A stretch of 28,079 nucleotides of DNA from Elusimicrobiota bacterium (GCA_003450815.1 DMES01000022.1:1-28079); one strand, 5' to 3'; positions 7,762-16,138 are shown, counted from the stretch's first letter. Numbers and translations: made by a program. Notes: generated by a model not told the origin, from the letters alone.

Positions 7762-9501
7762 ATGACAAATATACTTATTACCGGCGGCACCGGCTTTATA
7801 GGACGGCATTTAGTGAAACACCTCCTGTCGCACGGCTTTGACGGGCAGAAGGTTCATATATTGTTATTAACAAGGAACCTTGACAATCTTCCTGAAGACT
7901 TAAGGAGTGAACTAGTGACCCCCCTGGCAGGCGAATTGGATGACCTGCCTAGAATGGGCCATCTTTTACAAAAAGTCGAATATGTATTCCACCTGGCCGC
8001 TGAGGCCGATATGAGAAAGGGGTCGGATTTCCGTCGGCACAATTACGAGGGAACTTTATCGTTATTAAAGGCATTGGCCGGCGTTCCGGTAAAGAGATTC
8101 GTATACGCCAGCACCATCGGCGCTGTAGATAGGATGCCTGGGGACGCCTGCGTGCGCCCTCTTAATGAAGATGATCCGCCGTTTCCGCTTTCTGAATACG
8201 GCAGGTCCAAGCTTCTTGGGGAAAAAGCGGTGGCCGAATCCGGTTTTAAATATTCAATAATCCGCATTACCTGGGCTTACGGGCCGGGGATGAGGCCTGA
8301 CAGCCACATACGGAAGCTTATGCAGGGCGTGCATGACGGAAAATTGTTTTCATTATTCAATTTTCCAGGGCGGGTCAGTATTGTGGCGGTAAGCGATTTA
8401 GTGCGCGCTTTTGTTCTGATCGCGGAAAAGAATGAGGCTAAAAACCGGATTTTTTTCGCCAGCGACGGATACCCCATTTCGCTGGGAGATTTATTCAGGA
8501 TCATGGGGGAAATGACCGGAAAAAAAACCGCCAGGATAAATATCCCCGCGATAGCAGCCAAAGCTTTACGCGGAATCAGGAAATATCTTCCATTAACCGT
8601 ACAAAATCTGCATAGCGACGTTTTATGCGCCAGCAGCGCCCGCCTGTCAGAACTTGGTTTTATACCGTTGATAGGCGCAAGGGAGGGCATGAGGTTATTG
8701 GCACAGTCTCTCGGCCTGTGTCCATATCATTTTGCCGAAGAAAAAAAGCTGATAAGTGTGATTACGGGCGCCGGTGGCGGGATCGGGCGAGCACTGGCTG
8801 ACTTGATGATCCTGAAAGGGCATAAACTGCTGCTGGTTGATAAAGACGAGAAAAAACTTCTTGAGCTTTCCCGGCTATATGATGTGGACAGCTTATGCCT
8901 GGATTTGGCATCTCCATTGTCGTGGGTGACTTTGCGCGATCATATTATATCCAAAAAATACACCTTGGACTGGATACTCAATAACGCGGGGATCGGCGCG
9001 CGCGGCCCCATGGCCGGCATCCCGTTTGAGCGCCAGAAAATGATGCTGGACCTGAATTGTTCCGCGGCCACATTTATTACTCAGCTGGCGATAACGGAGT
9101 TCATATCTATCGGGCGCGGGGTACTGGTTAACATTGCGTCCTCGGCGGCGTTCCAGCCCATGCCCGGCATGTCCGTTTATGCGGCCACTAAAGCTTATAT
9201 CCTTGCTCTTTCCAGAAGCCTTTCCGGAGAAGTTTCGGATATCCCGGGTATACATATTTTGATCGCAAGTCCCTCCGGGACCGAGACCGGTTTTCAGGAT
9301 ACCGCCGGTGTAAAGCGCACCCCGGGTGAAAAGCTCCTGTCTCCCGGATTTGTGGCCGAGCGCATTCTGGACGCCGTTTACAGGGGAAAACGAGAGATTG
9401 TGATAGGGCTTGTCGGGAAAGCAATGTATGCCGCCGCTTATTTTCTGCCGATCGGGGCGCAGATAAAAATTTGGGCAGCTTTAATGCGCAGCAAACGGTA
9501 A
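7762..9501 (+). CDS. Tandem SDR fusion: extended SDR (epimerase/3-beta-HSD type) plus classical SDR
   Basis: The 579-residue protein joins two complete NAD(P)-dependent oxidoreductases. Residues 1 to about 325 form an extended SDR with GGTGFIG (8-14), S117 and the catalytic pair Y146-K150 (YGRSK), like NAD-dependent epimerases and 3-beta-hydroxysteroid dehydrogenases. From about 330 a classical SDR starts: TGAGGGIG (335-342), NNAG (407-410), S460-S461 and Y473-K477 (YAATK). Both active sites look intact, so it may do two redox steps on one substrate. The C-terminal tail (after about 555) is hydrophobic. I chose ATG 7762, which has AAGGA five bases before it; a TTG at 7726 overlapping the previous stop would add 12 residues. 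The next gene starts nine bases after it. Substrate not known; a lipid-like or sugar substrate fits equally. Confidence 0.88.
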   Translation: MTNILITGGTGFIGRHLVKHLLSHGFDGQKVHILLLTRNLDNLPEDLRSELVTPLAGELDDLPRMGHLLQKVEYVFHLAAEADMRKGSDFRRHNYEGTLSLLKALAGVPVKRFVYASTIGAVDRMPGDACVRPLNEDDPPFPLSEYGRSKLLGEKAVAESGFKYSIIRITWAYGPGMRPDSHIRKLMQGVHDGKLFSLFNFPGRVSIVAVSDLVRAFVLIAEKNEAKNRIFFASDGYPISLGDLFRIMGEMTGKKTARINIPAIAAKALRGIRKYLPLTVQNLHSDVLCASSARLSELGFIPLIGAREGMRLLAQSLGLCPYHFAEEKKLISVITGAGGGIGRALADLMILKGHKLLLVDKDEKKLLELSRLYDVDSLCLDLASPLSWVTLRDHIISKKYTLDWILNNAGIGARGPMAGIPFERQKMMLDLNCSAATFITQLAITEFISIGRGVLVNIASSAAFQPMPGMSVYAATKAYILALSRSLSGEVSDIPGIHILIASPSGTETGFQDTAGVKRTPGEKLLSPGFVAERILDAVYRGKREIVIGLVGKAMYAAAYFLPIGAQIKIWAALMRSKR

Positions 9502-9510
9502 GGATCATTT

Positions 9511-10956
9511 ATGGACCAGGAGCTAAAGAACAATAAATTTGGCGGGAACACAGTGCTCTTCGTGATGCCAGATGAAAGACTGGTCTATGAAAATGTAAAT
9601 GTCCGGGTGGGGGCGTTTCACATGCCCTCGCTTGCGCTGGCCATACTCTCCGCGATAGCAAAACGGAATAATTACACACCAACCATCCTGGACCTGGGAA
9701 TACAGAAAGATCCGGCGGCCTCCCTTAAAGACACACTACTGAAACTAAAACCTGAATACATCGGGATCACCTGCACTAGCGCGACTTACGGCCAGGCAAT
9801 TCAGATAGCTAACATCTCCAAAGAAATCCTTCAGGGCATAAAAGTCCTGGTCGGGGGAACTCACGTAAGTTCCCTGATAGAGGAAACTCTCCGCAATAAA
9901 TGTTTTGACTATGTGTTCGCGGGCGAAGCGGACCTGTCGTTCGCTGAATTTTTACGGGGGACGGACCCGGGGGCAATTGATGGGATAGCGTTCCTGGACG
10001 TAGAAGGCCGGCTGCGTTTCAGGCGGAATAAGGATTTTTTAAAAAACATGGATGATCTCCCGCCTCCCGACTACACGCTTTATGATTTGTCGGAATACCG
10101 CGTTTCATCGCTGCATGCGAAGAATAATCCCGTGGTCTGGCTTGAGACGAGCCGGGGTTGCCCGTTCAACTGCCAGATTTGCAACAAAGTGGTCCACGGC
10201 CAAACCTTCCGGCCGAAATCAGCGCTGAAGGTGATCTCCGATATTGAATATCTGCTGAAACTAGGCGTACAGGAATTCCATATAACGGATGATGGTTTCA
10301 CATCCGATGTGAGAAGGGCGGAAGAGATTTGCGACCTTATTATAGAAAAGAAATTGAAATTTACCTGGGCCTGCGTTAATGGCATCAGAGTTGACAGGGT
10401 CAACGAGGGACTGCTGAAGAAGATGAGGCAGGCTGGCTGTTACAGTATCTCTTTCGGAATAGAAAGCGGAAATCAAAAGGTGCTGGACAATCTGGGGAAA
10501 GGGATTACGCTGGAGCAGATACGAAGTTCGGTCGGCATGGCAAAAGCCGCCGGGCTGGAAGTATTCGGGTTCTTTATTTTCGGGTTTGAAGACGATACCG
10601 AAGAAACCATGAGAGATACGATAAATTTCGCAAAAAGTCTCCCGCTTGATCTGGCCAAAGCAAGTATCATGATGCCGTTCCCCGGTTCCCCCTTGTATGA
10701 AAAATACAATAAAGAGGGCCTGATATATCCGGCGGGGGATTACAGAAATTTCAACACGTACATGGCTCCGCATAAAGTCTATAGACACCCCAGCCTGAAC
10801 TGGAGCGTTGTGGAAGCGTATCAGGCGAAGTTCTACAGAAGTTTTTACTTCAGCCCAGGATACATACTGCGGCGGCTTGAACATGCGATCAGAAATAAAA
10901 CCATATTCAATGACATTAAACTGGCTTTAAAGATGGAATGGTTCAGAAAAAAATAG
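9511..10956 (+). CDS. B12-binding radical SAM protein (BchE-like), second copy
   Basis: The 481-residue protein has a cobalamin-binding N-terminal domain (MPSLALAILSAIAK at 38-51, IGITCTSATYG at 84-94, LVGGTHVSSL at 113-122, AGEAD at 137-141) and a radical-SAM domain with CPFNCQIC (C217, C221, C224), ITDDGFTSD and ISFGIESGNQKVLD. DxHxxG is absent, as expected for the BchE type. PFPGSPLYEKYNKEG near 390-404 is the usual barrel end. The C-terminal region (from about 405) is aromatic-rich and ends in basic residues. It closes the six-gene group; AAGGA at 9500-9504 overlaps the stop of the SDR fusion. The sequence differs enough from the other two B12-type proteins in the window that it is unlikely to be a recent duplicate. 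Substrate unknown. Confidence 0.88.
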   Translation: MDQELKNNKFGGNTVLFVMPDERLVYENVNVRVGAFHMPSLALAILSAIAKRNNYTPTILDLGIQKDPAASLKDTLLKLKPEYIGITCTSATYGQAIQIANISKEILQGIKVLVGGTHVSSLIEETLRNKCFDYVFAGEADLSFAEFLRGTDPGAIDGIAFLDVEGRLRFRRNKDFLKNMDDLPPPDYTLYDLSEYRVSSLHAKNNPVVWLETSRGCPFNCQICNKVVHGQTFRPKSALKVISDIEYLLKLGVQEFHITDDGFTSDVRRAEEICDLIIEKKLKFTWACVNGIRVDRVNEGLLKKMRQAGCYSISFGIESGNQKVLDNLGKGITLEQIRSSVGMAKAAGLEVFGFFIFGFEDDTEETMRDTINFAKSLPLDLAKASIMMPFPGSPLYEKYNKEGLIYPAGDYRNFNTYMAPHKVYRHPSLNWSVVEAYQAKFYRSFYFSPGYILRRLEHAIRNKTIFNDIKLALKMEWFRKK

Positions 10957-11019
10957 TCTGACAAATCCAAACCGCTGGTTTGTCCGCGAAGGAACTTTAA
11001 GGGAGATTCAGCGGCCAGC

Positions 11020-11048
11020 GGGGGGTTGGGTTGGTTGTGGGCTGGGGG
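11020..11048 (+). other. G-rich tract with quadruplex potential
   Basis: Four runs of three or more G (11020-11025, 11028-11030, 11039-11041, 11044-11048) are separated by loops of 2, 8 and 2 bases. This nearly meets the usual quadruplex rule, with one loop a base too long. It lies 12 bases upstream of the -35 element of the next promoter. Confidence 0.4.
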
Positions 11049-11060
11049 ACACGCCCGAAA

Positions 11061-11088
11061 ATGACAGCAGGCCTCTTTTTAATATAAT
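11061..11088 (+). promoter_or_regulatory. Near-consensus promoter giving an almost leaderless mRNA
   Basis: A -35 element ATGACA (11061-11066) matches five of six positions and the -10 element TATAAT (11083-11088) is perfect, with a 16-base spacer. Transcription should start near 11095, only about six bases before the ATG at 11101, so the mRNA would carry no normal Shine-Dalgarno sequence. Confidence 0.65.
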
Positions 11089-11100
11089 TGGATCGACAAT

Positions 11101-11817
11101 ATGGAAAAAGAGGAATTTCTCCCCGAAAACATAAAGTGTCCTTACTGCGGTGCGGATAACGCGGCGGATAGCGAATTCTGCGGAGCCTGTTACAAAAAAA
11201 TGCGCATACCGGCAGAAATCCGCGCCGGGGTGAAGGCGCAAAAGATTCTAAAAGCCGGGTTTGGCGCCGTTCCGCCGGCGGAATCAACCGGGGACTCCCG
11301 CCCCGCCTTCCGCCTCTGGTTCAGGCTGGCTCTTATAGCCGGGCTTTTCGCCTTTTATCTGCAATGGCTCAGGAAGGACACCTACTTTTCCCTGCTTGAT
11401 TTCGTCAATCTTTCCTTTCATGAGGCCGGGCATTTGTTTTTTGGTTTGTTCCCGCGCTTCATCATGATCTCCGGCGGCACTATTTTCCAGCTGCTTTTTC
11501 CCGCCGTCTGTCTGGCGCACCTTAAATCCCGCGGCGCAAATCTGGGCTGGCAGCTATGCCTGTTCTGGATAGGTGAGAATCTGCTCAACATAAGTATTTA
11601 CGCGGGCGATGCCATAAACCAGGCCCTGCCGCTGGTAGGCGGCGGCGAGCACGACTGGACCTGCCTGCTTACGGAAACGGGGCTTATATCCCACACCGCC
11701 GGGGTCGGCAAAATATTTTTTCTTGCGGGGTCGGCCATAATTTTCTGGAGTTTTTACCTTATTGGAAAAGATGCCCTTGCCCGCGAGAGCATAGACTTGG
11801 GGGAACGGGTTCTGTGA
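11101..11817 (+). CDS. Zinc-ribbon protein with M50B-like membrane metalloprotease domain
   Basis: The 238-residue protein starts with a zinc ribbon, CPYCGADN to CGAC (C13, C16, C27, C30), followed by a linker and about five membrane segments. FHEAGHL supplies an HExxH zinc-protease motif (H107, E108, H111) at a membrane segment, as in site-2-protease-like M50 enzymes. GGTIFQLLFP (125-134) and the LPLVGGGEHDW stretch (176-186) follow; I recall the latter from M50B-like bacterial membrane proteins. The third zinc ligand could be D170 or D185. The classic DGG motif is not seen, so activity is not assured. It has its own promoter and is not tightly linked to the glycan genes; the promoter of the next group overlaps its stop codon. 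The zinc ribbon suggests a regulatory or partner-binding role. Substrate unknown. Confidence 0.75.
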   Translation: MEKEEFLPENIKCPYCGADNAADSEFCGACYKKMRIPAEIRAGVKAQKILKAGFGAVPPAESTGDSRPAFRLWFRLALIAGLFAFYLQWLRKDTYFSLLDFVNLSFHEAGHLFFGLFPRFIMISGGTIFQLLFPAVCLAHLKSRGANLGWQLCLFWIGENLLNISIYAGDAINQALPLVGGGEHDWTCLLTETGLISHTAGVGKIFFLAGSAIIFWSFYLIGKDALARESIDLGERVL

Positions 11818-11841
11818 CCGTCTAAGAGATTTATATATAAT
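11814..11841 (+). promoter_or_regulatory. Promoter for the 11954-16741 gene group
   Basis: The -10 element TATAAT (11836-11841) is perfect. A -35 candidate GTGACC (11814-11819, four of six matches) lies 16 bases before it and contains the stop codon of the preceding gene. The expected start near 11848 gives a leader of about 106 bases. Confidence 0.55.
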
Positions 11842-11847
11842 GTAACG

Positions 11848-11887
11848 GGCCGGCATTTTGGATAGTATTAAAAAAAATTTTCCGGCC
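11848..11887 (+). other. Leader segment with inverted arms
   Basis: GGCCGG (11848-11853) can pair with CCGGCC (11882-11887) across an AT-rich loop containing a run of A. Each arm is also nearly self-complementary, so the structure is uncertain. It would sit at the very 5' end of the aminotransferase mRNA. Confidence 0.25.
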
Positions 11888-11953
11888 TGAAGACGAGCAA
11901 AACAGCCGCGCGGTTTTCCGACGAGAGCGGCACAATGGCAAATAGGAGGACAC

Positions 11954-13069
11954 ATGATCCCTGTATTCAGGCCCAGCATGGGCGATGCTGAAACAAACGC
12001 GGTGGGAGAGGTTTTAAGGAGCGGGTGGATCGGCTTGGGACCGAAAACAAAAGAATTTGAAGACAAGTTCGCGGCTTACATGAACTGCAAATACGCGGTG
12101 GCTATGAATTCCGCCACCGCCGCGCTCCATCTGGCGATGGCGGTCATGAAAGTGGACGGAGGGGAGGTCATCACCACCCCGATGACTTTCGTCTCCACCA
12201 ACCATGCCATACTTTACAACAGCGCGGTTCCGGTATTTTGCGACATTGAGCCGGACACTTTAAACATAGACGCCGACAAGATAGAAGCCCTGGTAACCCC
12301 CCTGACAAAAGCCATAGTGGTTGTGCATTACGGCGGCTATGCGGTGGACATGGACAAAGTTCTGGACATTGCAAAACGCCGCAACCTTAAAGTCATAGAA
12401 GACGCGGCCCACGCCTGCGGCGGGGAATATAAAAATAGAAAGCTCGGCACGATAGGCGATATCGGCTGCTTCAGTTTTCACGCGGTGAAGAATCTGGCGA
12501 CTGGCGACGGCGGCATGGTCACAACCAACGACGCCGCGATATACGCGAGGCTCATGAAGCTACGCTGGGTCGGCATTTCAAAGGACACTTGGAGCCGCGA
12601 GGATACGACCACAAAGGCATACTCCTGGTACTACAACATAGAGGAACTGGGCTTTAAATACCACATGAACGATATTACCGCCGCGATAGGCCTGGTCCAG
12701 CTGGAAAAACTGGACACCATGAACCGCCGGCGCGCCGAGATTTCCAGGATGTACACAGAAGCGTTCTCTTCCAATAAAAAGATCGGCCTACCCGTTATAA
12801 AGAATTATATGACCCGCCCGTCCTGCCATAATTACGTGATCAAAGTGGAGGACCGGGACGGCCTGAACGCCAGCCTCAAACAGCAAGGGATTGCTACCGG
12901 AGTGCACTATATCCCGAACAATAACTACGATATGTACAAGGGTTTTCGGGGACCCACTCCGGTTGCCGGAGCGGTCTGGAAAAAACTGCTTACCCTGCCT
13001 CTTTTCCCGGACCTTAAGCAGAAGGAGATAGAACTAATAAAGAGTTCGGTCCTGGATTTTATTAAGTGA
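11954..13069 (+). CDS. DegT/DnrJ/EryC1/StrS-family PLP aminotransferase
   Basis: The 371-residue protein is full length for sugar aminotransferases that convert a nucleotide-linked keto-sugar to an amino-sugar with glutamate. Diagnostic features are the N-terminal RSGWIGLGPKTKEFE stretch, the NSATAALHLA cofactor-binding loop (52-61), VIEDAAHACGG with D150 that contacts the PLP pyridine nitrogen, and SFHAVKNLATGDGGM with K179 as the Schiff-base lysine. GVHYIPNN near the C-terminus is also typical. A strong Shine-Dalgarno sequence AGGAGG (11944-11949) precedes the ATG. The stop overlaps the start of the next gene (GTGA), so the two are translationally coupled. The donor sugar cannot be read from sequence; UDP-4-keto sugars are the usual substrates. 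Confidence 0.95.
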   Translation: MIPVFRPSMGDAETNAVGEVLRSGWIGLGPKTKEFEDKFAAYMNCKYAVAMNSATAALHLAMAVMKVDGGEVITTPMTFVSTNHAILYNSAVPVFCDIEPDTLNIDADKIEALVTPLTKAIVVVHYGGYAVDMDKVLDIAKRRNLKVIEDAAHACGGEYKNRKLGTIGDIGCFSFHAVKNLATGDGGMVTTNDAAIYARLMKLRWVGISKDTWSREDTTTKAYSWYYNIEELGFKYHMNDITAAIGLVQLEKLDTMNRRRAEISRMYTEAFSSNKKIGLPVIKNYMTRPSCHNYVIKVEDRDGLNASLKQQGIATGVHYIPNNNYDMYKGFRGPTPVAGAVWKKLLTLPLFPDLKQKEIELIKSSVLDFIK

Positions 13070-14604
13070 GCAAAATCGCCAGATCCTCTCTGATCGTCAC
13101 GGTTTTCACGCTGCTCGGGCTGGGACTCTCCTTCCTGAGCAACGTCATAATCGCGGCCAATTTCGGGGCCGGCATGGACATGGATGTCTTTCTGGCTGCG
13201 ACCACTCTCCCCTTCTTCATAACTAACATCCTGTCCGGCTCTTTGAATTTTACTTTCATTCCGGTCTTCGCAGAATATAGGGAAAAAGAGCCGTCGGAAA
13301 TCTGGAAAGTGGTCAGCAGCTTCATCAACCTGAACACACTGGCGGCCCTGGCGTTGTGCATTATAGGCGTTATTCTGGCCCGCCCCATAATGAGCGCCAT
13401 CGCGCCCGGTTTCAGCGAAGACAAACTGGCGCGATCGGCAGAATTGCTGAGATGGCTGCTTCCGGTAATAATTTTCACCGCCATAAACGAACTGCTGGCA
13501 AGCGTCTATTATTCAACCCAAAGATTTATCATACCTTCATTGAATAAGGTTATAAGCCCGGTGCTGACCATGGCCTATGTCCTGGCCTTCCACTCCTCAC
13601 TCAGCACAAAAAGCATCGTCCTGGCAATGCTGACCGCCTCCTTTGTTCAGGCTTCGCTGCTGATCATCGGCTTCGCAAAGAGCGGGGAATTTCACTATTC
13701 TTTCACGCTGGACCACAGACATCCCGGAGTGATAAAGATAGTGAAACTTATGACGCCGTTGGTCCTGGGCATGCTTATATACAAAGCCGTCCCGATAGTG
13801 GACGCATTCTTTCTTTCAAGCCTGCCGGGAGGGAGCATCTCTCACATAGGCTACGCGGCCAAGTTGACAGGGTCCATCCTTCCCATAATAGTCTCCGGTA
13901 TCTCCATCTCTATTTTTCCCGCCATGTCGCGCTACGCGGCGGCAAAGGACCTGGACGCGCTGAAAGAGGTGCTTTCAAAGGGCGTAAAGATGCTCTTTTT
14001 TCTGGGCGCCCCCATAGTAGTCCTGCTGGGGATATACGGCAGGCCTATAATACAGCTGATCTTTGAACGGCGCGCGTTCGCCTCTGCGGACACGACCGCA
14101 GTTTATTACGCTTTTGTGTTCTATCTGCTGGCGCTGCCCGCAGGCGCGGCCGGAACGCTGGTCTCCCAGGCTTATTATGCCATCCAGGAGAACACACTCA
14201 TCGCTCTCATTAGCGTAGCGCTGATGCTTGTCTACGCGGGGCTCTGCCTGTTCCTGATAAAACCGCTGGGCTACCTGGCCATCCCGGCAGCCTACGCGCT
14301 CTACTATAACTGCGCCATCCTGACCACAACGCTCATTCTCAGGAAAAAGCTCAGCGGAGCCTGGCCGCCTATGTCGCGGTTCTTCCTTAAAAGCTCGGCG
14401 GCTGCTCTGGCGGCGGCTGGCCTTATATATCCGCTGACGCACCTGGCAGGCGACAGGGCTCCGGTCTCCGCCGTATTTTGCGCCACAGGTTTTATTTTGT
14501 ATTTTATTATAAGCAAGACAATCCTCTCTCTGGAAGAGGCCGGCGCTATTTGGACGCTTTTCAGGGAGCAGCTCGTGAGCAGGTACGCTTTATGGATCAG
14601 GTAA
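13066..14604 (+). CDS. MurJ/MviN-family flippase
   Basis: The 512-residue membrane protein has the length and about 14 hydrophobic segments of MurJ, which flips lipid II for peptidoglycan synthesis. GAGMDMDVFLAA (35-46), the LNFTFIPVFAEYRE segment (64-77) and GRPIIQLIFERRAF (about 326-339) correspond to conserved MurJ regions. The EGAF-type sequence after the first helices is not kept (NILSGSLNF instead). Location between an aminotransferase and a radical-SAM gene suggests it may flip the lipid-linked product of this cluster in place of a Wzx protein; this is inferred. Start is GTG 13066, overlapping the aminotransferase stop by four bases, and its 3' end overlaps the next gene by 13 bases. 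Family is sure; substrate is not. Confidence 0.87.
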   Translation: MSKIARSSLIVTVFTLLGLGLSFLSNVIIAANFGAGMDMDVFLAATTLPFFITNILSGSLNFTFIPVFAEYREKEPSEIWKVVSSFINLNTLAALALCIIGVILARPIMSAIAPGFSEDKLARSAELLRWLLPVIIFTAINELLASVYYSTQRFIIPSLNKVISPVLTMAYVLAFHSSLSTKSIVLAMLTASFVQASLLIIGFAKSGEFHYSFTLDHRHPGVIKIVKLMTPLVLGMLIYKAVPIVDAFFLSSLPGGSISHIGYAAKLTGSILPIIVSGISISIFPAMSRYAAAKDLDALKEVLSKGVKMLFFLGAPIVVLLGIYGRPIIQLIFERRAFASADTTAVYYAFVFYLLALPAGAAGTLVSQAYYAIQENTLIALISVALMLVYAGLCLFLIKPLGYLAIPAAYALYYNCAILTTTLILRKKLSGAWPPMSRFFLKSSAAALAAAGLIYPLTHLAGDRAPVSAVFCATGFILYFIISKTILSLEEAGAIWTLFREQLVSRYALWIR

Positions 14605-16133
14605 TATTATTTTTTCCGAGGCCATGGCCCGGAGTTGAAATGGCGGGCAGGGTGCCTCTCTCCCTGCTGCATCTGTACAGCTATCTAAAGGGCGAGGATT
14701 TCAAGGTCCGGATAGTGGACGAAAGGACCTCTCCGGATATCCCCGCTTTGATCAACGGCCTGGGCGACAATGTTCTCTGTTTCGGCATAAGCTCATTTAC
14801 CGGCATACAGATAGCCAACGGCCTGAGGATCGCCTCCCTGTTAAAGGCAAAATTTCCCCAAACGCCCGTGGTCTGGGGCGGCTGGCATCCCACCTCTCTG
14901 CCGGAGCAGACTTTGAAGCATCCGCTGGTGGACATCGTGGTAAGAGGGCAGGGTGAAGAGACGTTCCGCGAGCTCCTGCGCGCACTTTCCGGGGGCAAGC
15001 CCCTGTCGGGAGTAAAAGGAATCTCCTACAAACTCGGCGGGGAGCTCTTTCACAATCCGGACCGGGAACTGCTTCCGGTTCTTGAGAAGCTCAGGCTGGA
15101 CTATGACGCGGTTGAGGTAGAGAAATATATTTATAAACAGCCCTGGGGTGACCGGGCGATAGGCGTAATAACCAGCCTCGGCTGCCCTTTCAAGTGCGGT
15201 TTTTGCGCGGTCGCGAGCGTCTACAAATGCCACACCTTCTACAGGAACATAGACCTGCTACTGGAAGAAATAGATTGTCTGGTGGAAAAGCACAAGATAA
15301 ACGCCATAACTTTCGACGACGACAACTTCTTTGTGTCCGCCCGCAGGGTCCGGGAATTCTGCGAAAAGCTGCTCAAGAAGCCCTATAAGATAGCTTGGGA
15401 CGCGGGAGCCCACGTTGGGCTTCTACTGAAGCATTACGACGACGACACGCTGAAACTGATAAAAGATTCCGGCTGCAGGCAGCTTTATATCGGCGCTGAA
15501 TCGGGGTCGGATGAAGTGCTGGACCTGCTGGCCAAAGAGGCTACCGCCGCCCAGACCCTGGAATACGTCAAAAAGATGAAAGCCGTAGGCATCGGATCTT
15601 TTCTCTCCACTATGGCATGTTTCCCCGGCACCTCTTCGGAAGATATTTACATGACCATGGAAATGCTGTTGAAATGCCGGGATATAGATCCAGATCTCCG
15701 GTTCCGCCTGTTTTATTACACGCCATACCCCGCCACCCCCCTGTATGCCAAAGCGCTGGAAATGGGCATGAAAGAACCTCAGAGCCTGGAGGAATGGTCC
15801 CAGCACACCCTGCGAAAATTCAAGGCCCCGTGGATAAAGAGCCTGTACCGTAAACAAATAAGATACTTCTATTTTTACTACTTCCCTTATTCCACCGGCA
15901 TAAAGCACACTGACCTAAAAATCGGCCTTTTGAATAATATCTTTAAAAAGATCTTCAGGCTTATCTTTGAAAATATTCTGCTGGTCAAACTAGCCAGGTG
16001 GCGGACAAAAAACTCAAATTACCGGTTCCAGGCGGATGCGTTTTTCGTCATCCAGGGACACCGGCTGAAAAGTTTTTACAACCATAACATAAGAAAACAG
16101 ACACTGGATTTGTTCGCCGATTATGAGGATTAA
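14592..16133 (+). CDS. B12-binding radical SAM protein (BchE-like), third copy
   Basis: The 513-residue protein has the cobalamin-binding domain (VPLSLLHLYSYLK at 21-33, CFGISSFTGIQIA at 63-75, VVWGGWHPTSLPEQ at 93-106, VRGQGEETF at 117-125) and the radical-SAM motif CPFKCGFC (C198, C202, C205), with ITFDDDNFF and LYIGAESGSDEVLD in the barrel. DxHxxG is absent, as in BchE-like enzymes. The C-terminal 100 residues are rich in F, Y and basic residues and could touch the membrane or a lipid. ATG 14592 lies 13 bases inside the flippase gene; an in-frame codon at 14478 would give a poorly supported extension. The product's role is probably to modify the glycan or lipid handled by this gene group. 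Reaction unknown. Confidence 0.87.
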   Translation: MDQVILFFPRPWPGVEMAGRVPLSLLHLYSYLKGEDFKVRIVDERTSPDIPALINGLGDNVLCFGISSFTGIQIANGLRIASLLKAKFPQTPVVWGGWHPTSLPEQTLKHPLVDIVVRGQGEETFRELLRALSGGKPLSGVKGISYKLGGELFHNPDRELLPVLEKLRLDYDAVEVEKYIYKQPWGDRAIGVITSLGCPFKCGFCAVASVYKCHTFYRNIDLLLEEIDCLVEKHKINAITFDDDNFFVSARRVREFCEKLLKKPYKIAWDAGAHVGLLLKHYDDDTLKLIKDSGCRQLYIGAESGSDEVLDLLAKEATAAQTLEYVKKMKAVGIGSFLSTMACFPGTSSEDIYMTMEMLLKCRDIDPDLRFRLFYYTPYPATPLYAKALEMGMKEPQSLEEWSQHTLRKFKAPWIKSLYRKQIRYFYFYYFPYSTGIKHTDLKIGLLNNIFKKIFRLIFENILLVKLARWRTKNSNYRFQADAFFVIQGHRLKSFYNHNIRKQTLDLFADYED

Positions 16134-16138
16134 GATCT

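Larger units (their letters stand above)
10957..11100. other. Intergenic region with a weak hairpin, G-rich tract and promoter
   Basis: The region begins with a 6-bp hairpin, CAAACC-gct-GGTTTG (10968-10982), that has no T tract after it and so is at best a weak transcription end. A G-rich run follows (11020-11048), then a near-consensus promoter (11061-11088) for the next gene. No coding signal is seen. Confidence 0.5.

Noticed and set aside
10968..10982. Hairpin CAAACC-gct-GGTTTG as a terminator after the second B12 gene
   Set aside because: The stem is only 6 bp and no T tract follows, so I list it only as a feature of the gap.
6287..16133. Classic histidine-on B12 proteins
   Set aside because: None of the three B12-type proteins has DxHxxG, so they are assigned to the BchE-like base-off family instead.
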